Source: Oscillospiraceae bacterium (GTDB lineage Bacteria > Bacillota > Clostridia > Oscillospirales > Ruminococcaceae). From it: a stretch of DNA of 64,000 bases. Below the pieces are notes generated by a model that was not told where the DNA came from, searched no databases, and saw only the letters and a list, made by a program, of their open reading frames with translations. The stretch is taken from positions 1 through 64,000 of the forward strand of contig JAGHIE010000013.1 of NCBI GenBank assembly GCA_017887325.1, given 5' to 3'. Of the stretch, positions 45,171 to 53,807 are shown piece by piece. The number at the start of each line of letters is the position of its first letter. Positions within the stretch are counted from its first letter, which is position 1. A program made the position numbers and the translations under genes.

Positions 45171-45536
45171 ATGATGGCTAAAAATCTTGAAATATCAGTT
45201 TTATTTGATTTTTATGGTGATATGCTAACTGACAAACAAAAAGATTTAATAGATCTCTATTACAACCAAGATTTGTCTTTGGGAGAAATAGCTGAAATAG
45301 AAAATATCACAAGACAAGGTGTTAGAGATAGTATTAAAAGAGGGGAAGCTTATCTTTTAGAGTTAGAAGAAAAACTAGGTCTATTGCAAAGATATAAAAA
45401 TCTAAATAAATCCCTAGAAAAAATGCAAAAAATAGCTGACGATGTTGCTGCTTTAGGTCAGAAATATCGCAGTTTAAGTCTAATAGATTGTGCTAACAAT
45501 ATTATAAAAGTTAAAGATGAAATTTCTAGTATATAG
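45171..45536 (+). CDS. ylxM: YlxM-type HTH protein (SRP-associated)
   Basis: Protein of 121 residues, the UPF0122/YlxM family. The helix-turn-helix of the sigma-70 region 4 type is LSLGEIAEIENITRQGVRDSIKR (given in two overlapping parts: LSLGEIAEIENI and TRQGVRDSIKR, about 35-57). In streptococci the homologue stimulates SRP GTPase activity and binds SRP components. The gene sits 11 bases before ffh, its standard position. GGAGG at 45161-45165 supports ATG 45171 (or the adjacent ATG at 45174); the upstream in-frame extension lacks support. Confidence 0.92.
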   Translation: MMAKNLEISVLFDFYGDMLTDKQKDLIDLYYNQDLSLGEIAEIENITRQGVRDSIKRGEAYLLELEEKLGLLQRYKNLNKSLEKMQKIADDVAALGQKYRSLSLIDCANNIIKVKDEISSI

Positions 45537-45547
45537 GGGGTTTACAT

Positions 45548-46912
45548 ATGGCGTTTGAAGGTTTATCAGATAAACTGTCAGCAGTTTTCAAAAAACTTAA
45601 GTCAAAAGGTAAGTTAAGTGAAGATGATATAAAAGTAGCTATGCGTGAAGTTAGATTAGCTTTATTAGAAGCCGATGTAAACTACAAAGTAGTAAAAGAT
45701 TTTGTAAAAGGCGTTAGCGAAAGAAGTGTTGGTGTAGAAGTTTTAGAAAGTTTAACTCCAGCACAACAAGTAATAAAAATAGTTAATGAAGAACTTTGTA
45801 AATTAATGGGTGAGGAAAATGCTAAAATTGATTTTCCATCAAAGCCACCGTGTGTAGTTATGATGTGTGGTTTGCAAGGTAGTGGTAAAACAACACACTC
45901 AGCTAAAATTGCAAAGTATTTTAAAGACAAAGGACATAGACCTTTATTAGTAGCTTGTGACGTTTATAGACCAGCTGCTATAAAACAATTACAAGTTGTT
46001 GGGGAAAAGGCAGGTGTTCCTGTTTTTGAAATGGGTCAAATAGACCCAATAGAAATAGCAAAAAAAGCTATTTCACATGCAAAAGACCATGGTAACGATT
46101 TAGTTTTATTGGATACTGCAGGTCGTTTGCATATTGATGAAACATTAATGAATGAACTTAAAAATATTAAGTCAGAAGTTAATCCTAATGAGATTTTATT
46201 GGTAGTAGATGCTATGACAGGTCAAGATGCTGTTAATGTTGCAGAAAGCTTTAATGATGCTTTAGGAATTGACGGTGTTGTTTTAACTAAACTTGATGGC
46301 GATACTCGTGGTGGGGCTGCTTTATCAGTTCTTGCTGTTACAGGAAAACCAGTAAAATTTGCAGGTATTGGTGAGAAAATAGAAGACTTGGAATTATTCC
46401 ACCCAGAAAGAATGGCTTCAAGAATTTTAGGCATGGGCGATGTGCTTACTCTTATCGATAAAGCACAAGCATCTATAAATGAAAAAGATGCTGAAAAAAT
46501 GGTTAAAAAATTCCAAGAAAATAAATTTGATATGAATGATTTGTTAGAACAAATGGCTCAAGTTAAAAAAATGGGACCTATAAAACAAATCGTTTCTATG
46601 TTGCCAGGTGTTGGCGATAAAATAAATGATGAACAATTAGATGAGGGTGAAAAACAAATGGTTAGGACAGAGGCTATTATAAGGTCTATGACTAAACAAG
46701 AAAGAGAAAACCCTAAAATAATTAATCCTAGTAGAAAAAGAAGAATTGCTAGTGGTTCTGGAACAAAAGTAGAAGATGTAAATAAACTGCTAAAGCAATT
46801 TGAAATGATGCAAAAAATGATGAAACAATTTGGTGGTATGAAAGGTAAAAAAAGAAGAAAAGGTTTTCCTAAACTACCAAATTTAAATGGTATGGGTAAT
46901 ATGCCATTTTAA
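45548..46912 (+). CDS. ffh: Signal recognition particle protein Ffh
   Basis: Protein of 454 residues, the SRP54 GTPase that binds signal sequences of nascent membrane proteins and delivers ribosomes to FtsY. N domain (about 1-85), G domain with GLQGSGKTTHSAKIA (about 108-122), DVYRPAAIKQL, LLDTAGRLHIDE, TKLDGDTRGG and GIGEKIEDLELF, and a Met-rich M domain (about 297-454; RKRRIASGSGTKVEDVNKLL). GGGGG lies eight bases before the ATG. Neighbours rpsP and khpA keep the normal Firmicute order. Confidence 0.98.
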   Translation: MAFEGLSDKLSAVFKKLKSKGKLSEDDIKVAMREVRLALLEADVNYKVVKDFVKGVSERSVGVEVLESLTPAQQVIKIVNEELCKLMGEENAKIDFPSKPPCVVMMCGLQGSGKTTHSAKIAKYFKDKGHRPLLVACDVYRPAAIKQLQVVGEKAGVPVFEMGQIDPIEIAKKAISHAKDHGNDLVLLDTAGRLHIDETLMNELKNIKSEVNPNEILLVVDAMTGQDAVNVAESFNDALGIDGVVLTKLDGDTRGGAALSVLAVTGKPVKFAGIGEKIEDLELFHPERMASRILGMGDVLTLIDKAQASINEKDAEKMVKKFQENKFDMNDLLEQMAQVKKMGPIKQIVSMLPGVGDKINDEQLDEGEKQMVRTEAIIRSMTKQERENPKIINPSRKRRIASGSGTKVEDVNKLLKQFEMMQKMMKQFGGMKGKKRRKGFPKLPNLNGMGNMPF

Positions 46913-46991
46913 TTAGATTTAAGTTAATACACTTTTATGTATTAAAGGTTGTATATATATATCAATTTAAAAAATTTTGGAGGTATTTAAC

Positions 46992-47234
46992 ATGGCTGTT
47001 AAAATTAGATTACGTCGTATGGGTGCTAAAAAAGCTCCATTTTATCGTGTAGTAGTTGCTGACTCAAGATTCCCAAGAGATGGTCGTTTCATCGAAGAAA
47101 TCGGTTACTATGACCCAACTAAAGAACCATCTGTAATTAAAATCGATGCAGAAAAAGCTAACAAATGGATCGCTAACGGTGCTCAACCAACAGATACAGT
47201 TAAAAAATTATTAAAAATTAATGCTGGTGAATAA
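46992..47234 (+). CDS. rpsP: 30S ribosomal protein S16
   Basis: Protein of 80 residues with the S16 signature [20 protein letters not shown] and [23 protein letters not shown] at 46977 opens a longer frame, but that codon is part of the GGAGGTATT ribosome-binding site, so ATG 46992 is the start. Codon use is strongly biased. Confidence 0.98.
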   Translation: MAVKIRLRRMGAKKAPFYRVVVADSRFPRDGRFIEEIGYYDPTKEPSVIKIDAEKANKWIANGAQPTDTVKKLLKINAGE

Positions 47235-47256
47235 TTAAAAAAAGAGGTAGCTTGTG

Positions 47257-47490
47257 ATGAAAGAATTACTTGAAACCATCGCAAAAGGTCTTGTTGAAGA
47301 CAAGGACTCAGTTGTTGTAGAAGTTGACCAACCAAATGCTGAAGGTGTAATTGTGTTTCATCTACACGTTGCACAAGAAGATATGGGTCGCATTATCGGC
47401 AAACAAGGTCGTATTGCGAAAGCTATTCGTGCAGTTATGCGTGCAAGCGCCAGCAAAGCTGACCAAAAAATAGCGGTTGAAATAGACTAA
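47257..47490 (+). CDS. khpA: KH-domain RNA-binding protein KhpA (YlqC)
   Basis: Protein of 77 residues, a single KH domain with the GxxG loop in RIIGKQGRIAKAIRAVMRAS (about 45-64). KhpA, usually with KhpB, binds RNA and affects cell size and septation in streptococci. It follows rpsP, as is usual. A GTG one codon earlier (47254) is an equally spaced alternative; ATG is chosen because family members begin MKEL. Confidence 0.94.
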   Translation: MKELLETIAKGLVEDKDSVVVEVDQPNAEGVIVFHLHVAQEDMGRIIGKQGRIAKAIRAVMRASASKADQKIAVEID

Positions 47491-47510
47491 TATTTTATTA
47501 GCAAAGTTTA

Positions 47511-47550
47511 AAAAGATACGAAAACATTATTGATGTTTTCGTATCTTTTA
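47511..47550 (+). terminator. Terminator of ylxM-ffh-rpsP-khpA
   Basis: A 17-bp stem (AAAAGATACGAAAACAT and its complement) with a 5-base loop and a T-rich tail. Confidence 0.92.
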
Positions 47551-47555
47551 TTTTA

Positions 47556-47584
47556 TTGATTTATTTGTAATTGTTTGGTATACT
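47556..47584 (+). promoter_or_regulatory. Sigma-A promoter for rimM-trmD
   Basis: TTGATT (47556-47561), 17 bases, TATACT (47579-47584), starting six bases after the previous terminator. Confidence 0.76.
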
Positions 47585-47618
47585 TAAAAAAATATCAAAT
47601 TTAATTAGAGAGGTTTTT

Positions 47619-48146
47619 ATGAAGAAAAAATTTTTAGAAATAGGGAAAATTGTTTCAACACATGGAATAAAAGGTGAAGTAAGAGTACAACCTTGGTGTG
47701 ATGATAGTGAACTATTAACTGAGATTGATGTATTGTATTTCAATCAAGGTAAAGAAGAAGTAGTTATAGAGAATGCTAGAGTTCATAAAAATGTTGTTGT
47801 TATGAAAATAGAAAATATTAATGATATGAATTCAGCACAATTACTAAGAAATAAAATTTTATATGTGGATAGAGAAGATTTATTATTAGATGAAAATACA
47901 TATTTTATACAAGATTTAATTGGTATGAAAGTTGTAGATTTTGATAATGAAGAAAAAGTTTATGGAAAAATAATTGATGTAACTCAAACAGGTGCAAATG
48001 ATGTTTATCATATAGAAGATGAAAAAGGAAATGTCGTTTTAATTCCTGCAATTGCTGATGTTGTAAAAGAAACAGATTTAGACAATGATATTATGAAAAT
48101 CACACCTTTAAAAGGTTTATTTGATGAAGCAGAGGAGATAAGATAA
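47619..48146 (+). CDS. rimM: Ribosome maturation factor RimM
   Basis: Protein of 175 residues that aids assembly of the 30S head around S19. The N-terminal domain has GKIVSTHGIKGEVRVQPW (about 8-25), and the C-terminal PRC barrel has YFIQDLIGMKVVD and VLIPAIADVV. GAGAGG precedes this ATG. A longer frame from a TTG at 47571 lies in the promoter and is rejected. Its stop overlaps the trmD start by one base (TAATG), which indicates translational coupling. Confidence 0.96.
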   Translation: MKKKFLEIGKIVSTHGIKGEVRVQPWCDDSELLTEIDVLYFNQGKEEVVIENARVHKNVVVMKIENINDMNSAQLLRNKILYVDREDLLLDENTYFIQDLIGMKVVDFDNEEKVYGKIIDVTQTGANDVYHIEDEKGNVVLIPAIADVVKETDLDNDIMKITPLKGLFDEAEEIR

Positions 48147-48853
48147 TGCGAATAGACATTATGACATTGTTTCCACAAATGTGTGAGAGTGTTTTAAGTG
48201 AAAGTATTATTGGTAGAGCTAGAAAAAATAATTTAGTTGAAATATATTGTCATAATATTAGAGATTATAGTTTGGACAAACATAGACGAGTTGATGATAC
48301 ACCATATGGTGGTGGTAAAGGTATGGTTATGCAAGTTCAACCTATGTATGACTGTTATAAGGCAATTTGTGAAATGACAAATAATGATAATCCATATGTT
48401 ATATATATGTCACCACAAGGAAATGTATTAACACAACAAAAATCATTAGAATATACTACATATGAACATATAATTTTATTATGTGGTCATTATGAGGGTG
48501 TAGATGAAAGAATTATAGAAGAAATTGTAGATGAAGAAGTTTCGATTGGTGACTATGTTTTAACTGGCGGAGAATTACCTGCTTTAGTTTTAACTGATAG
48601 TATAGTTAGATTATGTGAAGGTGTATTATCTAGTAGTGAGTGCTTTGAACAAGAAAGTCATTTTAATGGACTTTTAGAAGCTCCACAATATACTAGACCA
48701 GAAATATGGAAAGATAAAAAAGTGCCAGATGTTTTACTTAGTGGACATCATGCTAATATAGAGAAATACAGGTTTGAACAATCTGTAGAGAGAACAATGA
48801 AAAAAAGGCCTGATATGTATAAAAAATACATAAAAAACAGCCAAGATAATTGA
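48146..48853 (+). CDS. trmD: tRNA (guanine-N1)-methyltransferase TrmD
   Basis: Protein of 235 residues that makes m1G37 in tRNAs, keeping the reading frame. The SPOUT knot region has YMSPQGNVL, LLCGHYEGVDERIIEEIVDEE (read as LLCGHYEGVDERI then IEEIVDEE) and SIGDYVLTGGELPALVL. VDDTPYGGGKGMVMQ is the tRNA-proximal loop. rplS, usually next in this cluster, is absent; 226 bases of non-coding sequence follow before the HPr gene. Confidence 0.97.
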   Translation: MRIDIMTLFPQMCESVLSESIIGRARKNNLVEIYCHNIRDYSLDKHRRVDDTPYGGGKGMVMQVQPMYDCYKAICEMTNNDNPYVIYMSPQGNVLTQQKSLEYTTYEHIILLCGHYEGVDERIIEEIVDEEVSIGDYVLTGGELPALVLTDSIVRLCEGVLSSSECFEQESHFNGLLEAPQYTRPEIWKDKKVPDVLLSGHHANIEKYRFEQSVERTMKKRPDMYKKYIKNSQDN

Positions 48854-48977
48854 AAAATGTTGAAAAGTTATAGAAAAGTTATAATATATTGTTGAAACTT
48901 TTATGTATATTTTGCATAAACAAGGTATTTACAAATATTATGTAGTTAGAAAAAAAAGCGAAAAAATTAATATATTA

Positions 48978-49005
48978 TTGACGGTTTTTTCTTTTATGAT
49001 ATAAT
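48978..49005 (+). promoter_or_regulatory. Sigma-A promoter for the HPr gene
   Basis: TTGACG (48978-48983), 16 bases, TATAAT (49000-49005). In the leader a small stem TCAAC / GTTGA (about 49034-49050) is followed by a T run and may be a weak attenuator. Confidence 0.78.
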
Positions 49006-49079
49006 ATTTATATCGTAAAAAGTCAGATAAAAGTCAACTGTTATGGTTGAATATTTTTTATAAGAGGAGTTAATAAATT

Positions 49080-49343
49080 ATGTACATTAAAGATGTTGAG
49101 GTACAAAACCAAGTTGGTTTACATGCTCGTCCAGCAACTTTTTTTATTCAAAAAGCTAATGAATATAAATCATCTATTTGGGTAGAAAGAGATGATCGTA
49201 GAGTTAATGCAAAAAGTTTATTAGGTGTTTTATCATTAGGTATTGTTGGAGGAACAACTATAAAAGTTATTGCTGATGGTGCAGATGAACAAGAAGCAGT
49301 TGAAGGTTTAGTTTCTCTTGTAGAATCAGGTTTTGCTGAATAA
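49080..49343 (+). CDS. ptsH: HPr family phosphocarrier protein
   Basis: Protein of 87 residues. The phosphotransferase histidine lies in QVGLHARPATFFIQKAN (His15), and the regulatory serine region is NAKSLLGVLSLGIVGG (Ser46). HPr passes phosphate from enzyme I to sugar permeases; with Ser46 phosphorylated by HPrK it serves CcpA-mediated catabolite control. Having both sites argues for HPr rather than Crh. ptsI and hprK are not in the window. GAGGAG precedes the ATG. Confidence 0.92.
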   Translation: MYIKDVEVQNQVGLHARPATFFIQKANEYKSSIWVERDDRRVNAKSLLGVLSLGIVGGTTIKVIADGADEQEAVEGLVSLVESGFAE

Positions 49344-49352
49344 TATTATTAA

Positions 49353-49383
49353 ATAAATACTACCTTTTTAGGTAGTATTTTTG
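49353..49383 (+). terminator. Terminator of the HPr gene
   Basis: Stem AAATACTACC / GGTAGTATTT with a 6-base loop and T run. Confidence 0.9.
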
Positions 49384-49470
49384 TTTGTCAAAATTTATAT
49401 TATTTTAATAAATTATTTTCCAAAATGTGATACAATGATATAAAATGTAAATAATATAAAGGGTGTTTTT

Positions 49471-50031
49471 ATGCAAGAAAAATCTAATATTATAATAGCA
49501 TTAAACTGGTTTGGGTCACATATACTAGGTGTCCTTGTAGGGTTGCTCATAAGTTTTAGTTTTGTAACTTTTATGGATAATAAAGTATTATATACAGTTA
49601 TAGGAATATTAGCAGTTTTTGCTTATATGGCGATAACCGGTGCAGGTGGCTGGAAATTAGGTCAAGATGATTTAAATAAAGTGAAATTTAATAGAAGATC
49701 AGAAGATCTTTTTAGAGGATTTAAAATAGGGTTTATAGAATGTATTCCTTTAATTTTATTGTCAATTGCATTGATTTTAGCTAAAGCAGAAATTTTACCT
49801 AATTTTTATGTAGTTTATAAGTTGTTAAATGGACATATGTTGATAATTATAAATATAATTGATGGCACATTTAAAGGTATATCAACAGCTTACTTAACTC
49901 AAGTTTCATGGGGAGCAATAATAGGAGTTAGTTTGTTGTCATTTTTCCCTATGATTGTTTCAGGTGTTAATTATATTTTAGGATATAAAGATATAATGAT
50001 TATGGATAAACTTATGTATAAAAAGAAATAA
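49471..50031 (+). CDS. Multi-spanning membrane protein of unknown function
   Basis: Protein of 186 residues with four hydrophobic segments at about 15-32, 36-56, 90-108 and 143-165, separated by a cytosol-like loop rich in charge (GGWKLGQDDLNKVKFNRRSEDLFRG). No family was recognised, and there is no signal peptide. AAGGGTG lies before the ATG. It sits alone between two terminators, so it is a single-gene unit. A Na+/H+ antiporter is next but has its own promoter. Confidence 0.7.
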   Translation: MQEKSNIIIALNWFGSHILGVLVGLLISFSFVTFMDNKVLYTVIGILAVFAYMAITGAGGWKLGQDDLNKVKFNRRSEDLFRGFKIGFIECIPLILLSIALILAKAEILPNFYVVYKLLNGHMLIIINIIDGTFKGISTAYLTQVSWGAIIGVSLLSFFPMIVSGVNYILGYKDIMIMDKLMYKKK

Positions 50032-50068
50032 AAATGTATTGAAGAATTTTCTTCAATACATTTTTTTA
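50032..50068 (+). terminator. Terminator after the orphan membrane protein
   Basis: A 15-bp stem AAATGTATTGAAGAA / TTCTTCAATACATTT with a small loop and seven T. Confidence 0.93.
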
Positions 50069-50090
50069 TTTTTATAAGTTAAAATAGTGC

Positions 50091-50119
50091 TTGACATGAA
50101 TAATAAAAATAGATATAAT
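50091..50119 (+). promoter_or_regulatory. Consensus sigma-A promoter for the antiporter
   Basis: TTGACA (50091-50096), 17 bases, TATAAT (50114-50119), full consensus. Confidence 0.9.
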
Positions 50120-50173
50120 ATATTACAGTACTTTATTATAGTAGAGTGATAAATTAATAAAGTGAGGGATGTA

Positions 50174-51475
50174 ATGGAAATACTTTTAAATCCTATCATA
50201 ATATCCGTAGTTATTATGTGTGTATTATGTTTATTGAAAGTTAATGTATTATTTTCACTTTTAATAGCAGCTATTACTGGGGGAGTATGTGCTGGATTAG
50301 GAATAAGTGAAACAACAAAATTATTAGTTGAAGGTATGGGTGGAAATGCTGAAATGGCCCTAAGTTATATTTTGTTAGGAACATTTGCAGCAGCTTTAGG
50401 AAAAATAGGAATTACTAGCATATTATCTAATGCGTTGGGGAAATTTGCAAAAGGTAAAAGAATAATGCTACTAATTTTATTGGCAGTTTCAGCTATATTG
50501 GCAGAAACAATAATTCCAATACACATTGCTTTTATTCCTATATTGGTACCATCATTGGTAGGGATAATGAACGAAATGCAACTTGATAGAAGAAGTGCAG
50601 CATGTGCGTTGGCTTATGGGTTAAAAACTCCTTATATGACAATACCAATTGGGTACGGATTAATTTTTCATGGTATTGTAGCAGAAAATATGACTCAAAA
50701 TGGAATGAATGTTGATTTAATGGATATTTGGAAATCTACTTGGATATTGGGTATTGCAATGACAGTTGGATTTATTTTATCTATGATAGTTTATTCTAAA
50801 AAAAGACAGTATAAGAATATAGAAAATGATACTATTGTAGCTAATTCCAGTGTTAAGTTGGAGTATAAACATATAGTTGCAATAATATCAATTATAATAG
50901 CTCTTATTGTTCAGTTAGTATTTAATTCGATGCCGTTAGGAGCTATAGCTGGTATGGCAGTTATAGTAATTGGTAGAGGAATTAAATTAGACGAAATAGA
51001 TGGAACTATATCTGAGGGTATTAAGCTTATGGGGTTAATAGCTTTTATAATGCTTGTTGCAGCCGGATATGGATACATAATGAAAGAAACAGGTAGTGTA
51101 GATAATTTAGTACAAGCATCATTAGGTGTGTTGGGTGGAAATAAACCACTTGCAGCAATAGTTATGATACTTGTAGGATTAATTACTACAATGGGAATAG
51201 GTACATCTTTTGGAACAGTTCCAATATTAGCAATATTATATGTACCAATGGCACAGGCCCTAGGATTTAGTGTAGAGGCAACAATTGTATTGATAGTTGC
51301 GGCTGCAGCATTAGGTGATGCAGGTTCGCCAGCTTCCGATACAACTTTAGGTCCTACATCTGGTCTTGACATAGATGGACAATACGACCACATATGGGAC
51401 ACATGTGTACCAACATTTTTATTCTATAACATACCATTAATGATATTTGGTTTTATAGGAGCTATGGTACTATAA
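50174..51475 (+). CDS. Na+/H+ antiporter family protein (YuiF/NhaC-like)
   Basis: Protein of 433 residues, about ten to twelve membrane helices. It matches the predicted Na+/H+ antiporter family of COG2056, related to ArsB/NhaC-type carriers. Features include a LAETIIPIHIAFIPILVPSL segment, MGIGTSFGTVPILAILYVP and the conserved AALGDAGSPASDTTLGPTSG near the C-terminus. It likely exchanges protons for sodium or for an organic solute with sodium, and the substrate is unproven. A GTG at 50162 opens a longer frame, but it overlaps the GAGGG ribosome-binding site, so ATG 50174 is used. Confidence 0.85.
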   Translation: MEILLNPIIISVVIMCVLCLLKVNVLFSLLIAAITGGVCAGLGISETTKLLVEGMGGNAEMALSYILLGTFAAALGKIGITSILSNALGKFAKGKRIMLLILLAVSAILAETIIPIHIAFIPILVPSLVGIMNEMQLDRRSAACALAYGLKTPYMTIPIGYGLIFHGIVAENMTQNGMNVDLMDIWKSTWILGIAMTVGFILSMIVYSKKRQYKNIENDTIVANSSVKLEYKHIVAIISIIIALIVQLVFNSMPLGAIAGMAVIVIGRGIKLDEIDGTISEGIKLMGLIAFIMLVAAGYGYIMKETGSVDNLVQASLGVLGGNKPLAAIVMILVGLITTMGIGTSFGTVPILAILYVPMAQALGFSVEATIVLIVAAAALGDAGSPASDTTLGPTSGLDIDGQYDHIWDTCVPTFLFYNIPLMIFGFIGAMVL

Positions 51476-51513
51476 AAAAATAGGTAGTGATTTAATCACT
51501 ACCTATTTTTTTA
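51476..51513. terminator. Bidirectional terminator
   Basis: Palindrome AAAAATAGGTAGTGATT / AATCACTACCTATTTTT between the convergent antiporter and rlmD genes, with A and T runs on the two sides. Confidence 0.94.
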
Positions 51514-52908
51514 TTATATTTTCTCTAACAAACAAACCACTTCTACATGTGCTGTTCTTGGGAATAAATCAAATGGAGTATATTCAATAACTTTATATCC
51601 ATTTTGTTCTAATAAATTGCAATCTCTAGCAGCTGTGGAAGGATTACAAGAAATCATAACAATTTTACTAGGAGAAAATTCGATTAATGTGTCGATAACC
51701 TCTTGGTCACAACCTTTTCGTGGAGGGTCAACTATTATAATATCTGTATTAATACCTTCTTCTTTTAATTGCTTTACAGCACCTTTACAGTCATCACAAA
51801 TAAATCTTGTGTTTTTAAAATCGTTTATTTTAGCATTTATTTTAGCATTTTCAATTGCTTTATCAATAATTTCAACACCTATTAGCTCTTTAACTTGTGT
51901 AACAGCAGATAGTCCGATAGTACCAATACCACAATATAAATCTAGTAGAGTGTCATTTTTTGAAAGTTTTGCATATTCTATTGCTTTTTTATATAGTTTT
52001 TCTGCTTGAGGTTTATTTACTTGATAAAAAGATAAAGGTGATATTTGAACCTTTACTCCACACATAACATCTGTAATAGTATCATTACCATATAATGTAT
52101 AACATTCAGTACCTAATATAACATTGCCTTTTGAATTGTTAAAGTTAAGTACAATACTTTTTATATTAGGAAATTTATCAACAAGTGCTTTACAAATTTC
52201 TTCAGAATGTTTAAGGTTCTTTTTAGCAGAAACAAAACAAAGCATAATTTCACCAGTAAAATCAGCTTGTCTTAAATAAATGTGTCTTATTCCACCAGTG
52301 TGTTTATGTTCATTATATATTGAAATATGATATTGATTAAATAAATCTAAAATTGTTTTTAAAATATCACTAAAAATAGTTGGTTGTAACTTACAGTCGC
52401 AACAAGGAATAATCCTATGGCTTCTTTTGGCATAAAATCCTGCTACTACCTTACCGTTTTCATCAATACCAATAGGAAATTGTGCTTTGTTTCTATAATT
52501 AGAAACATTATCACTTCCAACTATATTATTTATTTTTGCATTAATCTTTCCTATACGCTTAAAATTATCTAAAACAAGTTGTTGTTTTAATTTAAGTTCT
52601 GATTCGTATGAAATGTGTCTATAACAGCAACCACCACATTGTTTATAAACATCACAATCATTTTCAATTCTATCTGTTGAAGGAGATATAATTTTTGAAA
52701 CAATACCGAAAGCATAATTTTTTAATACTTTAACTATTTTTGTTTTTATAGTATCTCCAATTGCTGTATTAGGTATAAAAATAGGGAAATTATTTATTTT
52801 TGCAATACCACTACCATCGCTACTCATAGCAATTATAGTAACTTTATATTCTTCATTTTTTTCTACTGGACAATCAAGATTAAGAAATTTTTTCTTTAAA
52901 CTAGGCAT
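51514..52908 (-). CDS. rlmD: 23S rRNA (uracil-C5)-methyltransferase, RumA/RlmD family
   Basis: Protein of 464 residues. An N-terminal TRAM domain (about 15-75) precedes a cysteine cluster expected to hold a 4Fe-4S centre (CDVYKQCGGCCYRH, about 86-99; IPCCDCKL, about 171-178). The methyltransferase domain has LDLYCGIGTIGLSA (about 315-328), IIVDPPRKGCDQEVI and the catalytic cysteine in MISCNPSTAARD (about 411-422). Members methylate U1939 or U747 of 23S rRNA, or are called RlmCD in Firmicutes when one enzyme does both. GGAGT precedes the ATG. Confidence 0.93.
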   Translation of the reverse strand: MPSLKKKFLNLDCPVEKNEEYKVTIIAMSSDGSGIAKINNFPIFIPNTAIGDTIKTKIVKVLKNYAFGIVSKIISPSTDRIENDCDVYKQCGGCCYRHISYESELKLKQQLVLDNFKRIGKINAKINNIVGSDNVSNYRNKAQFPIGIDENGKVVAGFYAKRSHRIIPCCDCKLQPTIFSDILKTILDLFNQYHISIYNEHKHTGGIRHIYLRQADFTGEIMLCFVSAKKNLKHSEEICKALVDKFPNIKSIVLNFNNSKGNVILGTECYTLYGNDTITDVMCGVKVQISPLSFYQVNKPQAEKLYKKAIEYAKLSKNDTLLDLYCGIGTIGLSAVTQVKELIGVEIIDKAIENAKINAKINDFKNTRFICDDCKGAVKQLKEEGINTDIIIVDPPRKGCDQEVIDTLIEFSPSKIVMISCNPSTAARDCNLLEQNGYKVIEYTPFDLFPRTAHVEVVCLLEKI

Positions 52909-52945
52909 AATTACTCCTTATAAAACTAAACACAATTTTTCTTAA

Positions 52946-52974
52946 ATTATATCAAAAATCATATGATTTTGCAA
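52946..52974 (-). promoter_or_regulatory. Sigma-A promoter for rlmD
   Basis: On the minus strand TTGCAA (52974-52969), 17 bases, TATAAT (52951-52946). Confidence 0.7.
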
Positions 52975-53085
52975 ATAATACAATAAAAATAGATATAATA
53001 GTTTACTATAAAAAACAGAATAATCAATAATGATAATTATTACTAGTTTTTTAACAAGTTCATTAATTATTTACACAAAAACCTA

Positions 53086-53114
53086 TTGCAAAAACAATAC
53101 CTTAGTGGTATAAT
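53086..53114 (+). promoter_or_regulatory. Sigma-A promoter for rubrerythrin
   Basis: TTGCAA (53086-53091), 17 bases, TATAAT (53109-53114). The 290-base divergent gap 52909-53198 otherwise holds only the rlmD promoter and a weak AT-rich dyad AATAAT / ATTATT (53026-53041), too degenerate to call a Fur/PerR box. Confidence 0.72.
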
Positions 53115-53198
53115 TAAGACACGTTAGAGATGACGCAAAAGAAAAATGAAAATTTTATTTAATCAATAAATTTCAAGTTGAAAATGGAGGAAATAAAT

Positions 53199-53744
53199 AT
53201 GAAAAAATTTGTATGTCAAGTATGTGGTTATATTCATGAAGGAGATAGCGCTCCAGCTAACTGCCCACAATGTAAAGCACCAGCTGAAAAATTCGTAGAA
53301 CAAGTAGCAGGTGAAGTTAGCTACGCTACAGAACATGTTGTAGGTATTGCTAAAGATATCCCAGCTGATATTTTAGAAGGTTTAAACCAAAACTTCGTTG
53401 GTGAATGTACAGAAGTTGGTATGTACTTAGCTATGGCTAGAGTTGCAGATAGAGAAGGTTATCCAGAAATTTCTGCTGCATTTACAAAATATGCTTTCGA
53501 AGAAGCAGAACATGCTGCTAAATTTGCTGAATTATTAGGTGATGTTGTAACACCATCTACAAAGAAAAACTTAGAATTAAGAGCTGCTGCAGAACATGGT
53601 GCATGTGCAGGTAAATTTGAATTAGCTAAACGTGCTAAAGAAGAAAACTTAGATGCTATCCATGACACAGTTCATGAAATGGCTAAAGACGAAGCTAGAC
53701 ATGGTTGTGGTTTCGCTGGTTTATTAAAAAGATATTTTGGTTAA
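53199..53744 (+). CDS. Reverse rubrerythrin (rubredoxin domain first)
   Basis: Protein of 181 residues. An N-terminal rubredoxin-like iron site has [12 protein letters not shown] and ANCPQCKAP (two CxxC pairs, about 4-31). The diiron ferritin-like domain follows (about 45-181), with ligand glutamates and histidines in [33 protein letters not shown] and [13 protein letters not shown]. In classic rubrerythrin the rubredoxin domain is at the C-terminus; this order is the clostridial reverse type that reduces peroxide and oxygen with NADH-derived electrons. Start: GGAGGAAATAAAT before the ATG; the longer frame begins inside the leader. Highly biased codons suggest abundant protein. Confidence 0.95.
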   Translation: MKKFVCQVCGYIHEGDSAPANCPQCKAPAEKFVEQVAGEVSYATEHVVGIAKDIPADILEGLNQNFVGECTEVGMYLAMARVADREGYPEISAAFTKYAFEEAEHAAKFAELLGDVVTPSTKKNLELRAAAEHGACAGKFELAKRAKEENLDAIHDTVHEMAKDEARHGCGFAGLLKRYFG

Positions 53745-53767
53745 TAGATAATACTTAGATTAGACTT

Positions 53768-53801
53768 AAAAAGGAACAGATTTTTATCTGTTCCTTTTTT
53801 A
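53768..53801 (+). terminator. Terminator of rubrerythrin
   Basis: Stem AAAGGAACAGAT / ATCTGTTCCTTT with T run. The A-rich left flank may let it serve the convergent lipoprotein gene as well. Confidence 0.92.
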
Positions 53802-53807
53802 TTGCAT

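Noticed and set aside
50911-51402. Open frame of 163 codons on the minus strand in the antiporter gene
   Set aside because: It is a shadow of a well-conserved membrane protein gene; the Pro/Ile/Ser-rich translation is typical of antisense readings.
53026-53041. Possible PerR/Fur box before rubrerythrin
   Set aside because: The dyad AATAAT/ATTATT is simple AT-rich sequence and does not fit the 7-1-7 consensus well, though peroxide control of this gene would be biologically plausible.
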